DNA of 64,000 nt from Sphingobacteriales bacterium 46-32 (GTDB taxonomy: Bacteria; Bacteroidota; Bacteroidia; Chitinophagales; Chitinophagaceae): the NCBI GenBank assembly GCA_001898485.1, contig MKTY01000020.1, positions 682,001 to 746,000 on the forward strand, read 5' to 3'. The notes under the pieces were generated by a model. It saw nothing but the letters and a program-made list of their open reading frames with translations, ran no database searches and had not been told where the DNA came from. Of the stretch, positions 34,531 through 43,667 are shown piece after piece; the stretch's first letter is position 1, and the number at the start of each line of letters is the position of its first letter. The translations under genes were made by a program, and so were the position numbers.

Positions 34531-35328
34531 TTAAAGTTTTTCAGCAGCCTTTCTACCTAACCTGTTTAACAAAATAATTGCCGTTAACAACACAAATGCG
34601 GCATATATCCAGTCGAACAGAAACAGATCCCATTCGGGAAGTTTTTGATATAGCAATACATTACGCGCATTGATGATTATTCCTGAAATAGGATTTATAT
34701 AATCGACTCCAGGCAGGGTTTCTCTGAATGTTTCGAGTTTGAACAAAATTGGGGATATCCAGAAACCCACTCCAATTACAACTGTCCATATTTGGGCAAT
34801 ATCTTTTGCAACAATATAAACCGATGACAGAATAATTGAAAACCCCAACGCAAATACAAGAAGATTGAGAAATATTGGGATAAATAAAAGAGCATTCCAG
34901 GTAAGGCCGGGAGTATCTTTATCAATAAACTGATAAAAAATTAAGAAAAAGAGGAGATTAAAAAAGAACCCTATACAGTTAGCGAGTATGGTTGAAAGAT
35001 ATATTTCAATCTTATTCATATTTGTATATTCATACAAATACTTCTTTGATTGTAAAATCTGAACAGTTCCTGCGGTTGATTCAACAAAAAAATTCCACTG
35101 TATGAGTGCAATAAACAAAAAAGAGACAAAATTGGGAATTCCCTGTTTAAGAATCAGTTCAAACGCAATATAGAAAATAAACATATCGGAAATCGGCTTT
35201 ATCAAAGCCCATAAGAGTCCCAGTTTATTCTCATAGTATCTGAGTTTAAACTCAATTTTTGCCAACAACCATATGCGCTCCAGCTTATTGCTCTGTCTTA
35301 TCCAATCCTTTACAACTCGTAAGGTCAT
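34531..35328 (-). CDS. wzm: Polysaccharide ABC exporter permease (Wzm/TagG type)
   Basis: 265 residues with six hydrophobic segments and the ABC-2 type layout: cytosolic KIEFKLRYYENKLGLLWALIKP leader, LSSVYIVAKDIAQIWTVVIGVGFWISPILF in the re-entrant C-terminal part, and YINPISGIIINARNVLLY. It forms the export channel for undecaprenyl-linked glycan with the short Wzt. The codon third positions are A/T rich, like the neighbours to 43.7 kb. Confidence 0.93.
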   Translation of the reverse strand: MTLRVVKDWIRQSNKLERIWLLAKIEFKLRYYENKLGLLWALIKPISDMFIFYIAFELILKQGIPNFVSFLFIALIQWNFFVESTAGTVQILQSKKYLYEYTNMNKIEIYLSTILANCIGFFFNLLFFLIFYQFIDKDTPGLTWNALLFIPIFLNLLVFALGFSIILSSVYIVAKDIAQIWTVVIGVGFWISPILFKLETFRETLPGVDYINPISGIIINARNVLLYQKLPEWDLFLFDWIYAAFVLLTAIILLNRLGRKAAEKL

Positions 35329-35335
35329 AATCTTA

Positions 35336-37495
35336 TCAATTAAAAAGTCTGTATATTTTATATGCGATGGGTCTTAAAAACTTATTTCTTTTTACAAACG
35401 ATGCTGCTCTTATTGCCAGTTTTCCGCCAAAAGGAATTTTATCCGCAAAATCATAGTCGAGGCTTGGGTTGTCAATCTTGAATGATTGTCCATTCTGGGA
35501 AATAAGGTTTAAGAGTTCTACTCCATATTTCGAATATATTATTTGGTGTTTCGATCTTATATATTCAGTAAGGAGTTGTTTTTGATAATCGGTAATTCCC
35601 CGTACCATTGAGTTGTATCTGACCCGGTATTCAAAAAGTGCCTCTGGCAACACTACACCATACATGTTATTGCTGATCATAGAGATAATCATATCGTAAT
35701 CTTCAAGTCCTTTAACCGGCATCTGCTCATCATTTCCATTCGAAAGCAAATAGGCAGACCGTCTGAAAACTATACCTGCCGAGTTAATAGTGTTATGATA
35801 AAGTATGATCGGAGGCTCCGGATTAAATGTAGGCCATATGCCGTTGGACTTTCCAAAATAACGAGTCCATGCACCGACAAACTGAATATTCCTGAACTTT
35901 TTCAAAACGCTGATAGCCTTTGAATAATAATCTGGTTTTACCAAGTCATCAGCATCCAGAAAAGCTATAAACTCGCCCTTAGCAATTCTTGCCCCTTCAT
36001 TCCGGCTGGCGGCTAACCCCCGGTTTGAATGCCTGATAATTTTAAGAGTATCCCCAGGTATCAACGCCGCCAATCTCCTCAGGCTATCGCTGTCGGTGCT
36101 TCCATCATCGACGATAATTATTTCTACCTCCTTATAATCTACCTGAGACAGATTCTTTAATACGCCATCTAAATATTCCCCCGAATTGTAGAATGTGATA
36201 ATTATTGATAACAATCCCTTCTTTTCTTCATCTCCGGAATAGTTGACTACTTCTCCTTTTGATCTTATTAACGGAAAAACAGTTGATAAATGCTGTCGTT
36301 CTTTAACCTGAGACAATAGTCTTATTTTTTTCCGGTAAATTTCTGTTGGAGAATACCTGGAATGAATCAATTGTTGTGCATTTTCGATTATTTGTCTTTT
36401 TTGATCATCAGCAAGTGTCATTATATATAGCACTTGTTTAATAAAATCTCCTTCTACTTCATGATCAAACAGAAAACCGTTCATTCCATGTGTAATAATT
36501 TCGGATTGTCCGCCCTGCTTTGATGCCAACACTATTTTCCCCATAGCCATCATTTCAAGCACAACGTATGGCAGATTGTCAATAGTGCTTGGCACAATAA
36601 CCATCGCTGCTTTTCCAATCTTCCGGATAAACTGGGTAGGAGGGATTTTTGCATCCAGCACTAATTGACCTGTGCTGATCTGTTGGGCGTAACGGCTTTT
36701 AACTATATCTGCCATTGTTTTCCCCAAAGGATGGTATACAATTTTCTGATCGCCGATCAATCGAAGTGTAATGTTTGGCCTGGTCTTCCAGGCCTCTTCC
36801 ATATTCTTCAGGGTGATAAAAGTTCCCTTCTGAGCCGATAGTTTGCCTAATAAGACAATCTCTTCCGAAAATCCCATTTCAGGAACAATTTCTTTACTTA
36901 TCGCAGGTTTGAAGGGATTTGCTAATACTGAAGCAGGCGCATTTATTGAGATATCCTTATTAATCTGGTCTAATAAAAACTGGGTAGGAGATATAACAAA
37001 ATCGGCAGCCTGAAGACAAAACCTTTCCATTTCTCCTATCCAGAAAAGAGGGTATTTGTATGTGGAAATATGATTATGCGGTAAGTATAAAAAAGCGGGA
37101 CTATGTGCAGTAATAACCACTGGCACATTTTTAATCCACTCATATCCCAGCCATTTAAACTGTAGCAGATAATAGGCAATTCCTAAGTATTCCTGCGATT
37201 CAATAATATCCGGCGCTCCTTCTTTTTCGATGTACCGCTTAATAACTGTTGCATACTCGTAGCTGATCTGGGTTGAGTATCCGAGATACCCTTTTGTAAA
37301 TGTCTGGTTCGGGCTGAATCTTACAATTCTGTACGAATCAGACTTTATAACAGTATCCTTGCTTGCTTTATCATATACAAAGACGGTCACCTCATGCCCA
37401 TTATTTGCCAGCATTTCTGCTGTTTGCTGGCAATATGTGCTGATTCCTCCACCGTAAAACGGTGGAAACTCCGATGTTAATAACCAGTACTTCAA
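35336..37495 (-). CDS. Two-domain glycosyltransferase: GT4 fused to GT2
   Basis: 719 residues. The N-terminal half (about 1-400) is a GT-B GT4 enzyme: SEFPPFYGGGISTYCQQ, VLLGKLSAQKGTFI, and VIVPSTIDNLPYVVLEMMAMG with EMMA-glutamate. The C-terminal half (about 425-700) is a GT-A GT2 enzyme: LLSIIITFYNSGEYLDG, IIIVDDGSTDSDS, ASRNEGARIAKGEFIAFLDADDLV. Both halves look complete, so it could add two successive sugars. It sits between the 302-residue protein and the permease with 2-bp and 8-bp gaps, inside the export operon. Confidence 0.9.
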   Translation of the reverse strand: MKYWLLTSEFPPFYGGGISTYCQQTAEMLANNGHEVTVFVYDKASKDTVIKSDSYRIVRFSPNQTFTKGYLGYSTQISYEYATVIKRYIEKEGAPDIIESQEYLGIAYYLLQFKWLGYEWIKNVPVVITAHSPAFLYLPHNHISTYKYPLFWIGEMERFCLQAADFVISPTQFLLDQINKDISINAPASVLANPFKPAISKEIVPEMGFSEEIVLLGKLSAQKGTFITLKNMEEAWKTRPNITLRLIGDQKIVYHPLGKTMADIVKSRYAQQISTGQLVLDAKIPPTQFIRKIGKAAMVIVPSTIDNLPYVVLEMMAMGKIVLASKQGGQSEIITHGMNGFLFDHEVEGDFIKQVLYIMTLADDQKRQIIENAQQLIHSRYSPTEIYRKKIRLLSQVKERQHLSTVFPLIRSKGEVVNYSGDEEKKGLLSIIITFYNSGEYLDGVLKNLSQVDYKEVEIIIVDDGSTDSDSLRRLAALIPGDTLKIIRHSNRGLAASRNEGARIAKGEFIAFLDADDLVKPDYYSKAISVLKKFRNIQFVGAWTRYFGKSNGIWPTFNPEPPIILYHNTINSAGIVFRRSAYLLSNGNDEQMPVKGLEDYDMIISMISNNMYGVVLPEALFEYRVRYNSMVRGITDYQKQLLTEYIRSKHQIIYSKYGVELLNLISQNGQSFKIDNPSLDYDFADKIPFGGKLAIRAASFVKRNKFLRPIAYKIYRLFN

Positions 37496-37496
37496 A

Positions 37497-38405
37497 TTAG
37501 TTTCCCTTTTTGCGAAATAATGATCTGAATGTTCTTTTTCCAGTAATTACTTTAATCACATGCCCCAATCGCTTATACCAAAGAGGCAGAACCTCATACT
37601 CCTCCCAGTAGAATCGCTTAATCCTGTTTACCTGATGTATCACGCCGCCTGTTCCAATAGTTTCCTGCTGAGGAGTTTCCTGGAGCCAAAGTGCCTGATA
37701 TTGCTGAGAAGCATGGAGTGCTGTAGTATACTCCCTTAACTTTTGTTGCAGTGAATGTTTTTCTTTCGCATCGGTTGTCAGTTGCAACAACAGTTGATAT
37801 TGTACAGGGTTGCAGGACTTAAAATAGTTGACAAGCTGATCCAGTTCTGTGTACAGATTTTCAAGAACAATGCCATCTGTTTGTATGTAAATTGTTACAG
37901 GAGCTACAGCTGTTGTGAGCATTCTTTCCATTTCATTACGATTAGTATAGCGCCAGACAAGACCAGGAAAATTTGTCCCGGATACCTCGTTACCAGATAC
38001 CGGATTTTTATCTAACCATATAGGCGTGAACGAAAATCCATTTACACTACATATAGATTGCAGCTGCGAAACCCATTCTGTGCTATTTCCCGAAACCTGA
38101 GTTCCATTGCCTATAAAAACAATTCTCTGACTGTCTTCCCGCAAATACCGGCAGTGAGCCAGAAGAAACATGAAGTCTTCAAACCATCCTGTGCTATACT
38201 TAATTTCCTTCTCAGGAGAGAAAAGTGTAAGTGCAAAATGAGATGGCTCGACAGCTGAGTATATAAAAGAAAAAGCCGCTTGCATATCCTGAATGCTGCC
38301 TGCTACTACTTCAATAGCAGGTAGCATCCTTTTTATATCTATCCGTTCCTTTAAGCAAACAGACGGACACCCATATATTATGTTATTGAAAACTCTATAA
38401 TCCAT
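37497..38405 (-). CDS. Unknown protein of glycan locus with C-terminal WYKR tail motif
   Basis: 302 residues. ATG 38405 overlaps the preceding stop by 11 bp; a frame to 38459 would overlap 65 bp. No family recognised for residues 1-220. Residues ~225-260 look coiled-coil-like. The end (about 263-302) reads WEEYEVLPLWYKRLGHVIK and then basic GKRTFRSLFRKKG, the same tail as on the RgpF-like protein at 41807. It may be a glycosyltransferase-associated or chain-length protein; that is speculation from position. It contains no visible DxD or GT-B motif. Confidence 0.7.
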   Translation of the reverse strand: MDYRVFNNIIYGCPSVCLKERIDIKRMLPAIEVVAGSIQDMQAAFSFIYSAVEPSHFALTLFSPEKEIKYSTGWFEDFMFLLAHCRYLREDSQRIVFIGNGTQVSGNSTEWVSQLQSICSVNGFSFTPIWLDKNPVSGNEVSGTNFPGLVWRYTNRNEMERMLTTAVAPVTIYIQTDGIVLENLYTELDQLVNYFKSCNPVQYQLLLQLTTDAKEKHSLQQKLREYTTALHASQQYQALWLQETPQQETIGTGGVIHQVNRIKRFYWEEYEVLPLWYKRLGHVIKVITGKRTFRSLFRKKGN

Positions 38406-39120
38406 AAACCTTATATCCCTGACTCGTAGCAATCCAGCTAAATATTCTTTCCCATGCATGTAATCTGGTTCCTTTGCTAAAATCCAGTGTATTGCCAGAT
38501 TCTAGCCTGGAATGGATGTTCCAGATGTTTCTATTACCGAAAAAGCGGCTTAGTAATTCAGAACGTATCCAAAAAATATTACCTGCTATAAAATCGTAGT
38601 CATCAGTTGCGATAGCGTATTCGTTTCGTAATTCTTTTAAAAGAGGAGAAGACGTACACATAAATTCGTCGCTTGAAGCAACATATTCATTTGTAACAAA
38701 CCGAGATGCCCCTATCACTCCAATTCTGTCATCATCCTCAAAAACATTAAAAACCTGTCTTACCTTTCCGGTCTCAAAAACAGAATATAGCTCCTCTCTC
38801 CATTTGTTGCCATCGACCAAATGCGGACTCTTTTTATCATGTACTATAAGCGTATAGTCAGATTGTATTCCTAACCGAAGCATTAAAGACAGCAGCAGCA
38901 GTTTGCCTCCTATATCTCTGCCCACTGCCGGACTCCTAAGAATAAAGCTTTGAGGAAACCGCTGCCTAACCTGCTGCACTATCTCAGTTGCCATTAAGGC
39001 ATTTTCCGGAACATTAAAAAAGTGGAAGGTTTGCTCATCTGTTATTGCTGATAATCTGGCGAGTAAATCCTCAACCAGATCGTAATAAAACAGATGACAT
39101 ATAATTGCTTTACGGATCAT
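38395..39120 (-). CDS. Rhamnan-synthesis F (RgpF)-like protein, short
   Basis: 241 residues. It starts MIRKAIICHLFYYDLVEDLL and continues SPAVGRDIGGKLLLL, YTLIVHDKKSPHLVDGNKWREEL, IGVIGASRF and YDFIAGNIFWIRSELL. These segments match the RgpF domain (PF05045), found in rhamnose-glucose polysaccharide assembly. Full-length RgpF is near 580 residues; this has one domain only. It probably transfers a deoxyhexose. Neighbours are a methyltransferase (35-bp gap) and the 302-residue protein (overlap). Confidence 0.78.
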   Translation of the reverse strand: MIRKAIICHLFYYDLVEDLLARLSAITDEQTFHFFNVPENALMATEIVQQVRQRFPQSFILRSPAVGRDIGGKLLLLSLMLRLGIQSDYTLIVHDKKSPHLVDGNKWREELYSVFETGKVRQVFNVFEDDDRIGVIGASRFVTNEYVASSDEFMCTSSPLLKELRNEYAIATDDYDFIAGNIFWIRSELLSRFFGNRNIWNIHSRLESGNTLDFSKGTRLHAWERIFSWIATSQGYKVYGL

Positions 39121-39154
39121 TTTTTTTGATTGACAACATTTCTCAATTTCATCC

Positions 39155-40471
39155 TCAGCATGTTTCTAGCAGTTTCTTTGCCAGCTTTAGCACCTGGGTG
39201 TCCGGAAAAGGCAGATAAGAGTTTGATTCTTTCTTTTCAAAATGGATAATTTCATCCAAAATAGCTTTTCCATATTGCCGGTTCTGATCATAAATCACAG
39301 CAAGCGCCTGATGATACTTTGCCAGCCACAGCATACTGTACTCAATCACACTTGATTCGGGTTTAAATAACAATTTCTTTTTTATCATCTCATAAGAATT
39401 TTCAAAGCAATCAGCCGCCTCAGAAAAATTATGTTGCAGATTTAACTCATAAATGCCTTTATAATAATAGAGAAGTGTCGCACAGGCAATCTCCACACGA
39501 TCAAAGTCTGCAAGTGAGTGTATATCAGAAATTTCTTTAAGTGAGGGCAGCTCGGGTAAAGGATAATTTGAAATTAATTGCTGCGCCCCTTTATAATATC
39601 CTCTGTCTATATACCATCGAAACAACCGATACTGCACTCCCGTATATGCCAGACTTTCTTTGGGTAATTGATTAATTAACAATTCATAATAGTGTTGTAA
39701 TGCAGCTTCTATATCAACATGGCCGGACCAGTCTTTTTCTGTTACCGAACAGGCAACCACAAGACTGTTACCCGAATTACGGACATGTATATAGGAGAAT
39801 CCTGCTTTTTGCAGGAGTTTTCTGAGAGATGCTTCGCTAAATAAAACAACATGTGCCCCGGGCGACAGAAGTGCCAACTCAGAAGGATTATTCATATCGC
39901 GCTGAAGCAACTTATAGTCCGGGGTCGTCAGAATCAACACTCCTTCTTCATTGAGACCAGATTTCAGCAAATTTATAAAAGATGCCGGATCGGTTACATG
40001 CTCCAATACTTCTGAAGCGAAAATGATATCGGCTTTAGTATACCTGGATATTTCTTCGGAAAAATAACCCCTGTTAATTTTTACGCCCAGCTCTCGGGCT
40101 CCATACTCGCCATACAACGATGGCTCAAAGCCGATTGCATTCATTTTCAATGCCCGTCTGCAATAATCTAGTGTAAATCCAAAACCACAGCCAATTTCAA
40201 TTATACTCTCAAATTTACCCTTTGGTACAGATTGAACAATATTATAGATAAGCCCCTCAATGTTGGAATTTAGATGCACATAATCCCTGATGGAAGCAAT
40301 CGAGTCGGTATGACTGGAATAGTCTATTTCCGGGAAGGGGTTATAAAAGACAAGATCGCAAGTAGTACATTTGGTCAAATTCCAGGTTTCGCCTGCAAAG
40401 ACAAACGACCAAAAATCCTCACACCCCACCTCCGTTAAATGCAACGGACAGATTCTTGATTTAATACTCAT
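39155..40471 (-). CDS. SAM-dependent methyltransferase with N-terminal zinc ribbon (paralogue B)
   Basis: 438 residues. Zinc-ribbon ligands are C8, H11, C35 and C38 (CPLH ... CTTC). Methyltransferase motif I is IEIGCGFGFTLDYC, followed by NAIGFEPSLYGE, ASEVLEHVTDP and GVLILTTPDYKLL. Residues ~260-438 are helical, with TPR-like ARWYIDRGYYKGAQQLI-type and KYHQALAVIYDQNRQYGKA segments. It is homologous along its length to the next upstream gene, so a tandem duplication. A role in glycan or chain-end methylation is inference from context. Confidence 0.85.
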   Translation of the reverse strand: MSIKSRICPLHLTEVGCEDFWSFVFAGETWNLTKCTTCDLVFYNPFPEIDYSSHTDSIASIRDYVHLNSNIEGLIYNIVQSVPKGKFESIIEIGCGFGFTLDYCRRALKMNAIGFEPSLYGEYGARELGVKINRGYFSEEISRYTKADIIFASEVLEHVTDPASFINLLKSGLNEEGVLILTTPDYKLLQRDMNNPSELALLSPGAHVVLFSEASLRKLLQKAGFSYIHVRNSGNSLVVACSVTEKDWSGHVDIEAALQHYYELLINQLPKESLAYTGVQYRLFRWYIDRGYYKGAQQLISNYPLPELPSLKEISDIHSLADFDRVEIACATLLYYYKGIYELNLQHNFSEAADCFENSYEMIKKKLLFKPESSVIEYSMLWLAKYHQALAVIYDQNRQYGKAILDEIIHFEKKESNSYLPFPDTQVLKLAKKLLETC

Positions 40472-40489
40472 TTTTAAAACATTTTAAAC

Positions 40490-41803
40490 CTATCTATACT
40501 TTTCCTGTAGGTTAACAACTTTTTCGATCAAATCGTGTGGTGGGTGGTCAATGTGATTGTAAAATTCTTTTTGGTGATACCGCAGTTGGTATGCTTCCAG
40601 GTTTGCCTGCTGCGTTTTTCCCTGGTAATAAAGTGCTAGTATTTGATGATATTTTGCAAGCCAGACAATATCTTTTTCAATCGTTGATACTTCGGGGTGG
40701 AGCTGAATTATTTTAGAGCACAGATAAAAAGATAATTCAAAAAATTTTTCTGCGTATTCCACCCTGTGCAGATGATTCAAAAACAAAATAGCTGTATAAT
40801 AATAGATTATGCCATCGGCCGCAGTATTTAGCTCAAATAATTTTTCCGGCTTGCTGATGGCATTGATTTCTTCTGCAGACCACACATCAAACCAATCAAC
40901 AGAAGTAAGCATTTCAAAAGCATCCTGGTAATCACCTTTATCTATCTTCGTTCGATACAGCCTGTACCAAAATCCATTAAAGTATGAGGAGCCGGGTTGT
41001 AATAGCCGCAGTTTCTTTATATAATAGTCTGTTAATACCTCCGGATTGAGTCTGAAAAGATCAATATCAGAAAGATCTTTTGATCCTGCGAGTGCAAATA
41101 AATGGCCATTATACCTGAATATAGCAGTTTCTGTAAATCCAGCGGAAGTCAATGCGGCCTGTAATGATTCTTTGCTAAACAGCTGTCTGTGCACTCCGGG
41201 AGAGAATGCTGAAAAATAATGACTTACCGCATTATCGTCTTTCAGTTTTTCATTATCCGGAGTTGATAATATCAAAACTCCGTCCTCCTTTAACCCTCTT
41301 TTAATTTCCTGCAAAAACGTCAATGGATCGGACACAAGCTGTAAAACCTGGAAACAGGTAGCAAAGTCCATGTACTGCCCCTGAAGATACTTCAGGTCGA
41401 AATAGTCGGGTACAACATGCAGTTTTAGTACATTGCTCCCTTCTTCAGAATAATCCGGGGAAGGTTCAAATCCAATCATCCGGCATTGTCTCATCGTAAA
41501 AGCAAAATCCATAACAATGCCAACTCCACAGCCTATATCGGTTCCAAGTTTCCAACTCGGGTTTTCATGCAGAACATTGTAAACTACTGACAATGTCTGT
41601 TCCATATCAGCAATCTTTTCAATATATCCCCTGATGCTCCTTTTATGGACAAAATCCTCTCGGAAGTTGAACTCAACAGTGTTTACATAAAACAGATGCG
41701 CGCACGACAAGCATTGATTGAGTTCAAAGAGAAGCCCTCCGTGGTCAAAGCGAATGGCGCCATCTATGACCTGGTTTCCTGTACAAATCGGACAAATCCT
41801 CAT
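40490..41803 (-). CDS. SAM-dependent methyltransferase with N-terminal zinc ribbon (paralogue A)
   Basis: 437 residues. The N-terminal zinc ribbon is C4, C7, C31 and C34 (CPIC ... CLSC). The SAM domain has TDIGCGVGIVMDF, RMIGFEPSPDYSE, FQVLQLVSDPLTF and GVLILSTPDNEKL. The helical C-terminal part has KYHQILALYYQGKTQQANL. Sequence is clearly diverged from paralogue B, so the duplication is old and both are presumably used. Its stop is 19 bp from paralogue B's start. The gene upstream (RgpF-like) ends 3 bp before its ATG. Confidence 0.85.
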   Translation of the reverse strand: MRICPICTGNQVIDGAIRFDHGGLLFELNQCLSCAHLFYVNTVEFNFREDFVHKRSIRGYIEKIADMEQTLSVVYNVLHENPSWKLGTDIGCGVGIVMDFAFTMRQCRMIGFEPSPDYSEEGSNVLKLHVVPDYFDLKYLQGQYMDFATCFQVLQLVSDPLTFLQEIKRGLKEDGVLILSTPDNEKLKDDNAVSHYFSAFSPGVHRQLFSKESLQAALTSAGFTETAIFRYNGHLFALAGSKDLSDIDLFRLNPEVLTDYYIKKLRLLQPGSSYFNGFWYRLYRTKIDKGDYQDAFEMLTSVDWFDVWSAEEINAISKPEKLFELNTAADGIIYYYTAILFLNHLHRVEYAEKFFELSFYLCSKIIQLHPEVSTIEKDIVWLAKYHQILALYYQGKTQQANLEAYQLRYHQKEFYNHIDHPPHDLIEKVVNLQEKYR

Positions 41804-41806
41804 TTT

Positions 41807-43657
41807 TTATTTTTTAATGAGTTTCTCACCAAATCGTTTATACCATTTCGGTAAAACTTCGTATTGTATATGATACCACTGGCTAATATCTTCGGGAGTC
41901 TCTTTATAATTCTCCTTCCCTCCTTTTTCTACGAGCTTAATTTTTATGCGCTTATTACCCTGCATCAATTTAATCAGATGCCCCAGCTTTTTATACCAAC
42001 CAGGTGTTTTTTCATATACCTCAAAATACATTTGCTTAATCTGAAGGTATTTATCCCTGTTCTCCAGCAATGGAATCTGGCCGGCAAACAATGGTATTGC
42101 CTGATCAGACACCACTCCATTCGTATTCAAAAAATTTGTATGGCGATTGTTACCAAGAGCATCATTCACTACGGCCGCCAGGCTTGGTCTGCTAAAAGAA
42201 GCTACACTTCCATGTCCATGCATAGAAAAAATATAGTAGAAAATTTCTTTGACGCGATGTCTGTTAATGGGGTATAGAAATTCCTTCTCGGTCATTATCC
42301 CTCCTTCCCTCAATTGGAGAAGATGTGACACCAGAACCACCATTCCTTCGCTGGGCACAATTACCAATGGATTGGGAAGTTTCTTAAGCATAACCCTTAC
42401 GCGGTTAAGGTCAGACATTTGCCCTCTTGCTACTCTCTCATCGATATAGATAAATGAGACAGGAAATCTTCCTTTCTGCTCAGTTATAATTTCAACAGGC
42501 AGAATCCTGATGCCAAACTCCTGCAATATTTCATTATCTGCCTCAAATGCAGGCAAAGATCTTCTTTCAGACGCTAAAGATTCTATATAATCAAATAGTG
42601 TAGGATCTTCCCGGTTATAAATTCTTTTTACCAGCTTTTCCCGGGTTTCTTCCCCGGCAGCAGATGCATAGGAGACCTTACCCAGGTCCGTAAACAAGGC
42701 GGGTAGTGCCCGATGTAAAAAATAGTCAACCAGAAAAAAACGGATCAGGTTAATTGGATATGTCAATTTTTTTTCGGTGAAAACCGGCATCCACATCTCA
42801 TCAAGCTCAAACTCTTCAAACAGATGTTCATAAATCAGCAATTCTCTTTTTAAAAATGGAAACCGGTGATGCACCATAAGTTCTTTCCACAATAAGGCGC
42901 ATGGATTAATAAACCGGATAATCCGCTCATTATTATATAGCACCTTTTCTAACCACCTGGACCGAAGAGACTTACTTTCGGCTACTTTTCGTACAATCGA
43001 TTCAAAACTCGTCGTTTTTGTCCAATCTGACCAAATGTAGAATTCAAATCCTGCCGTACGCAGCATAGTCGAAAACCCAATTTCATAATGCTCAATAATC
43101 TTACTCCGTTCCGTAAAAAGTTTTAATTCTGTCCAGAAAGAAATCCATGCATTACTTTGACTTACCAACGGTTTAATACCTACAAAGTAGCTTTGAATAT
43201 GGTATGCGACACCCTGATGTGAATCAGTTATTCCCATTACCGGCTGGCCCACTTTTTTAAACTGATCATGCAACGAAGCAAACGGAATAAAAGGACCGAA
43301 AACACTGTCATTACACAAATAAAGGAAGTTTATGTACCGTGTACAGCCCAAATAACGCAATACCGTACACCAGCTCCCAAAGTCAGTACCGATGTTTTCC
43401 CTTTCAATTATGCAGACAGAAAAAGTAGAAAGGCGGGGCAGGTCCACGATTGAAACAGACGCAGTACTTATAAAAACAATATCAATACCCGCTGCCTTTA
43501 TGCTATCCAGATATTCATAAACATATTCTGGTAAAGCCGGCGAATAAGTATGACTGGCAAATATGCATATATCTGCTGCCGTTTTAAACGCCTTTGATTC
43601 ATAAAGCACACTGCAGTGGCCAAAATCTTTGTCTATAAATTTTTTTACTGCCTGCAT
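41807..43657 (-). CDS. Rhamnan-synthesis F (RgpF)-like protein with two WYKR tail motifs
   Basis: 616 residues, the length of RgpF proteins. The RgpF domain is visible in ADICIFASHTYSPALPEYVY, GTDFGSWCTVLRYLG, INFLYLCNDSVFGPF and HIQSYFVGIKPL. The middle part (350-540) is less conserved. The C-terminus carries two copies of a tail: YEKTPGWYKKLGHLIK (about 547-565) and YEVLPKWYKRFGEKLIKK (about 598-616). A role in rhamnose polymer assembly follows from the family and from rfbC/rfbD next to it. No signal peptide. Confidence 0.82.
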   Translation of the reverse strand: MQAVKKFIDKDFGHCSVLYESKAFKTAADICIFASHTYSPALPEYVYEYLDSIKAAGIDIVFISTASVSIVDLPRLSTFSVCIIERENIGTDFGSWCTVLRYLGCTRYINFLYLCNDSVFGPFIPFASLHDQFKKVGQPVMGITDSHQGVAYHIQSYFVGIKPLVSQSNAWISFWTELKLFTERSKIIEHYEIGFSTMLRTAGFEFYIWSDWTKTTSFESIVRKVAESKSLRSRWLEKVLYNNERIIRFINPCALLWKELMVHHRFPFLKRELLIYEHLFEEFELDEMWMPVFTEKKLTYPINLIRFFLVDYFLHRALPALFTDLGKVSYASAAGEETREKLVKRIYNREDPTLFDYIESLASERRSLPAFEADNEILQEFGIRILPVEIITEQKGRFPVSFIYIDERVARGQMSDLNRVRVMLKKLPNPLVIVPSEGMVVLVSHLLQLREGGIMTEKEFLYPINRHRVKEIFYYIFSMHGHGSVASFSRPSLAAVVNDALGNNRHTNFLNTNGVVSDQAIPLFAGQIPLLENRDKYLQIKQMYFEVYEKTPGWYKKLGHLIKLMQGNKRIKIKLVEKGGKENYKETPEDISQWYHIQYEVLPKWYKRFGEKLIKK

Positions 43658-43667
43658 TATGCAACGA

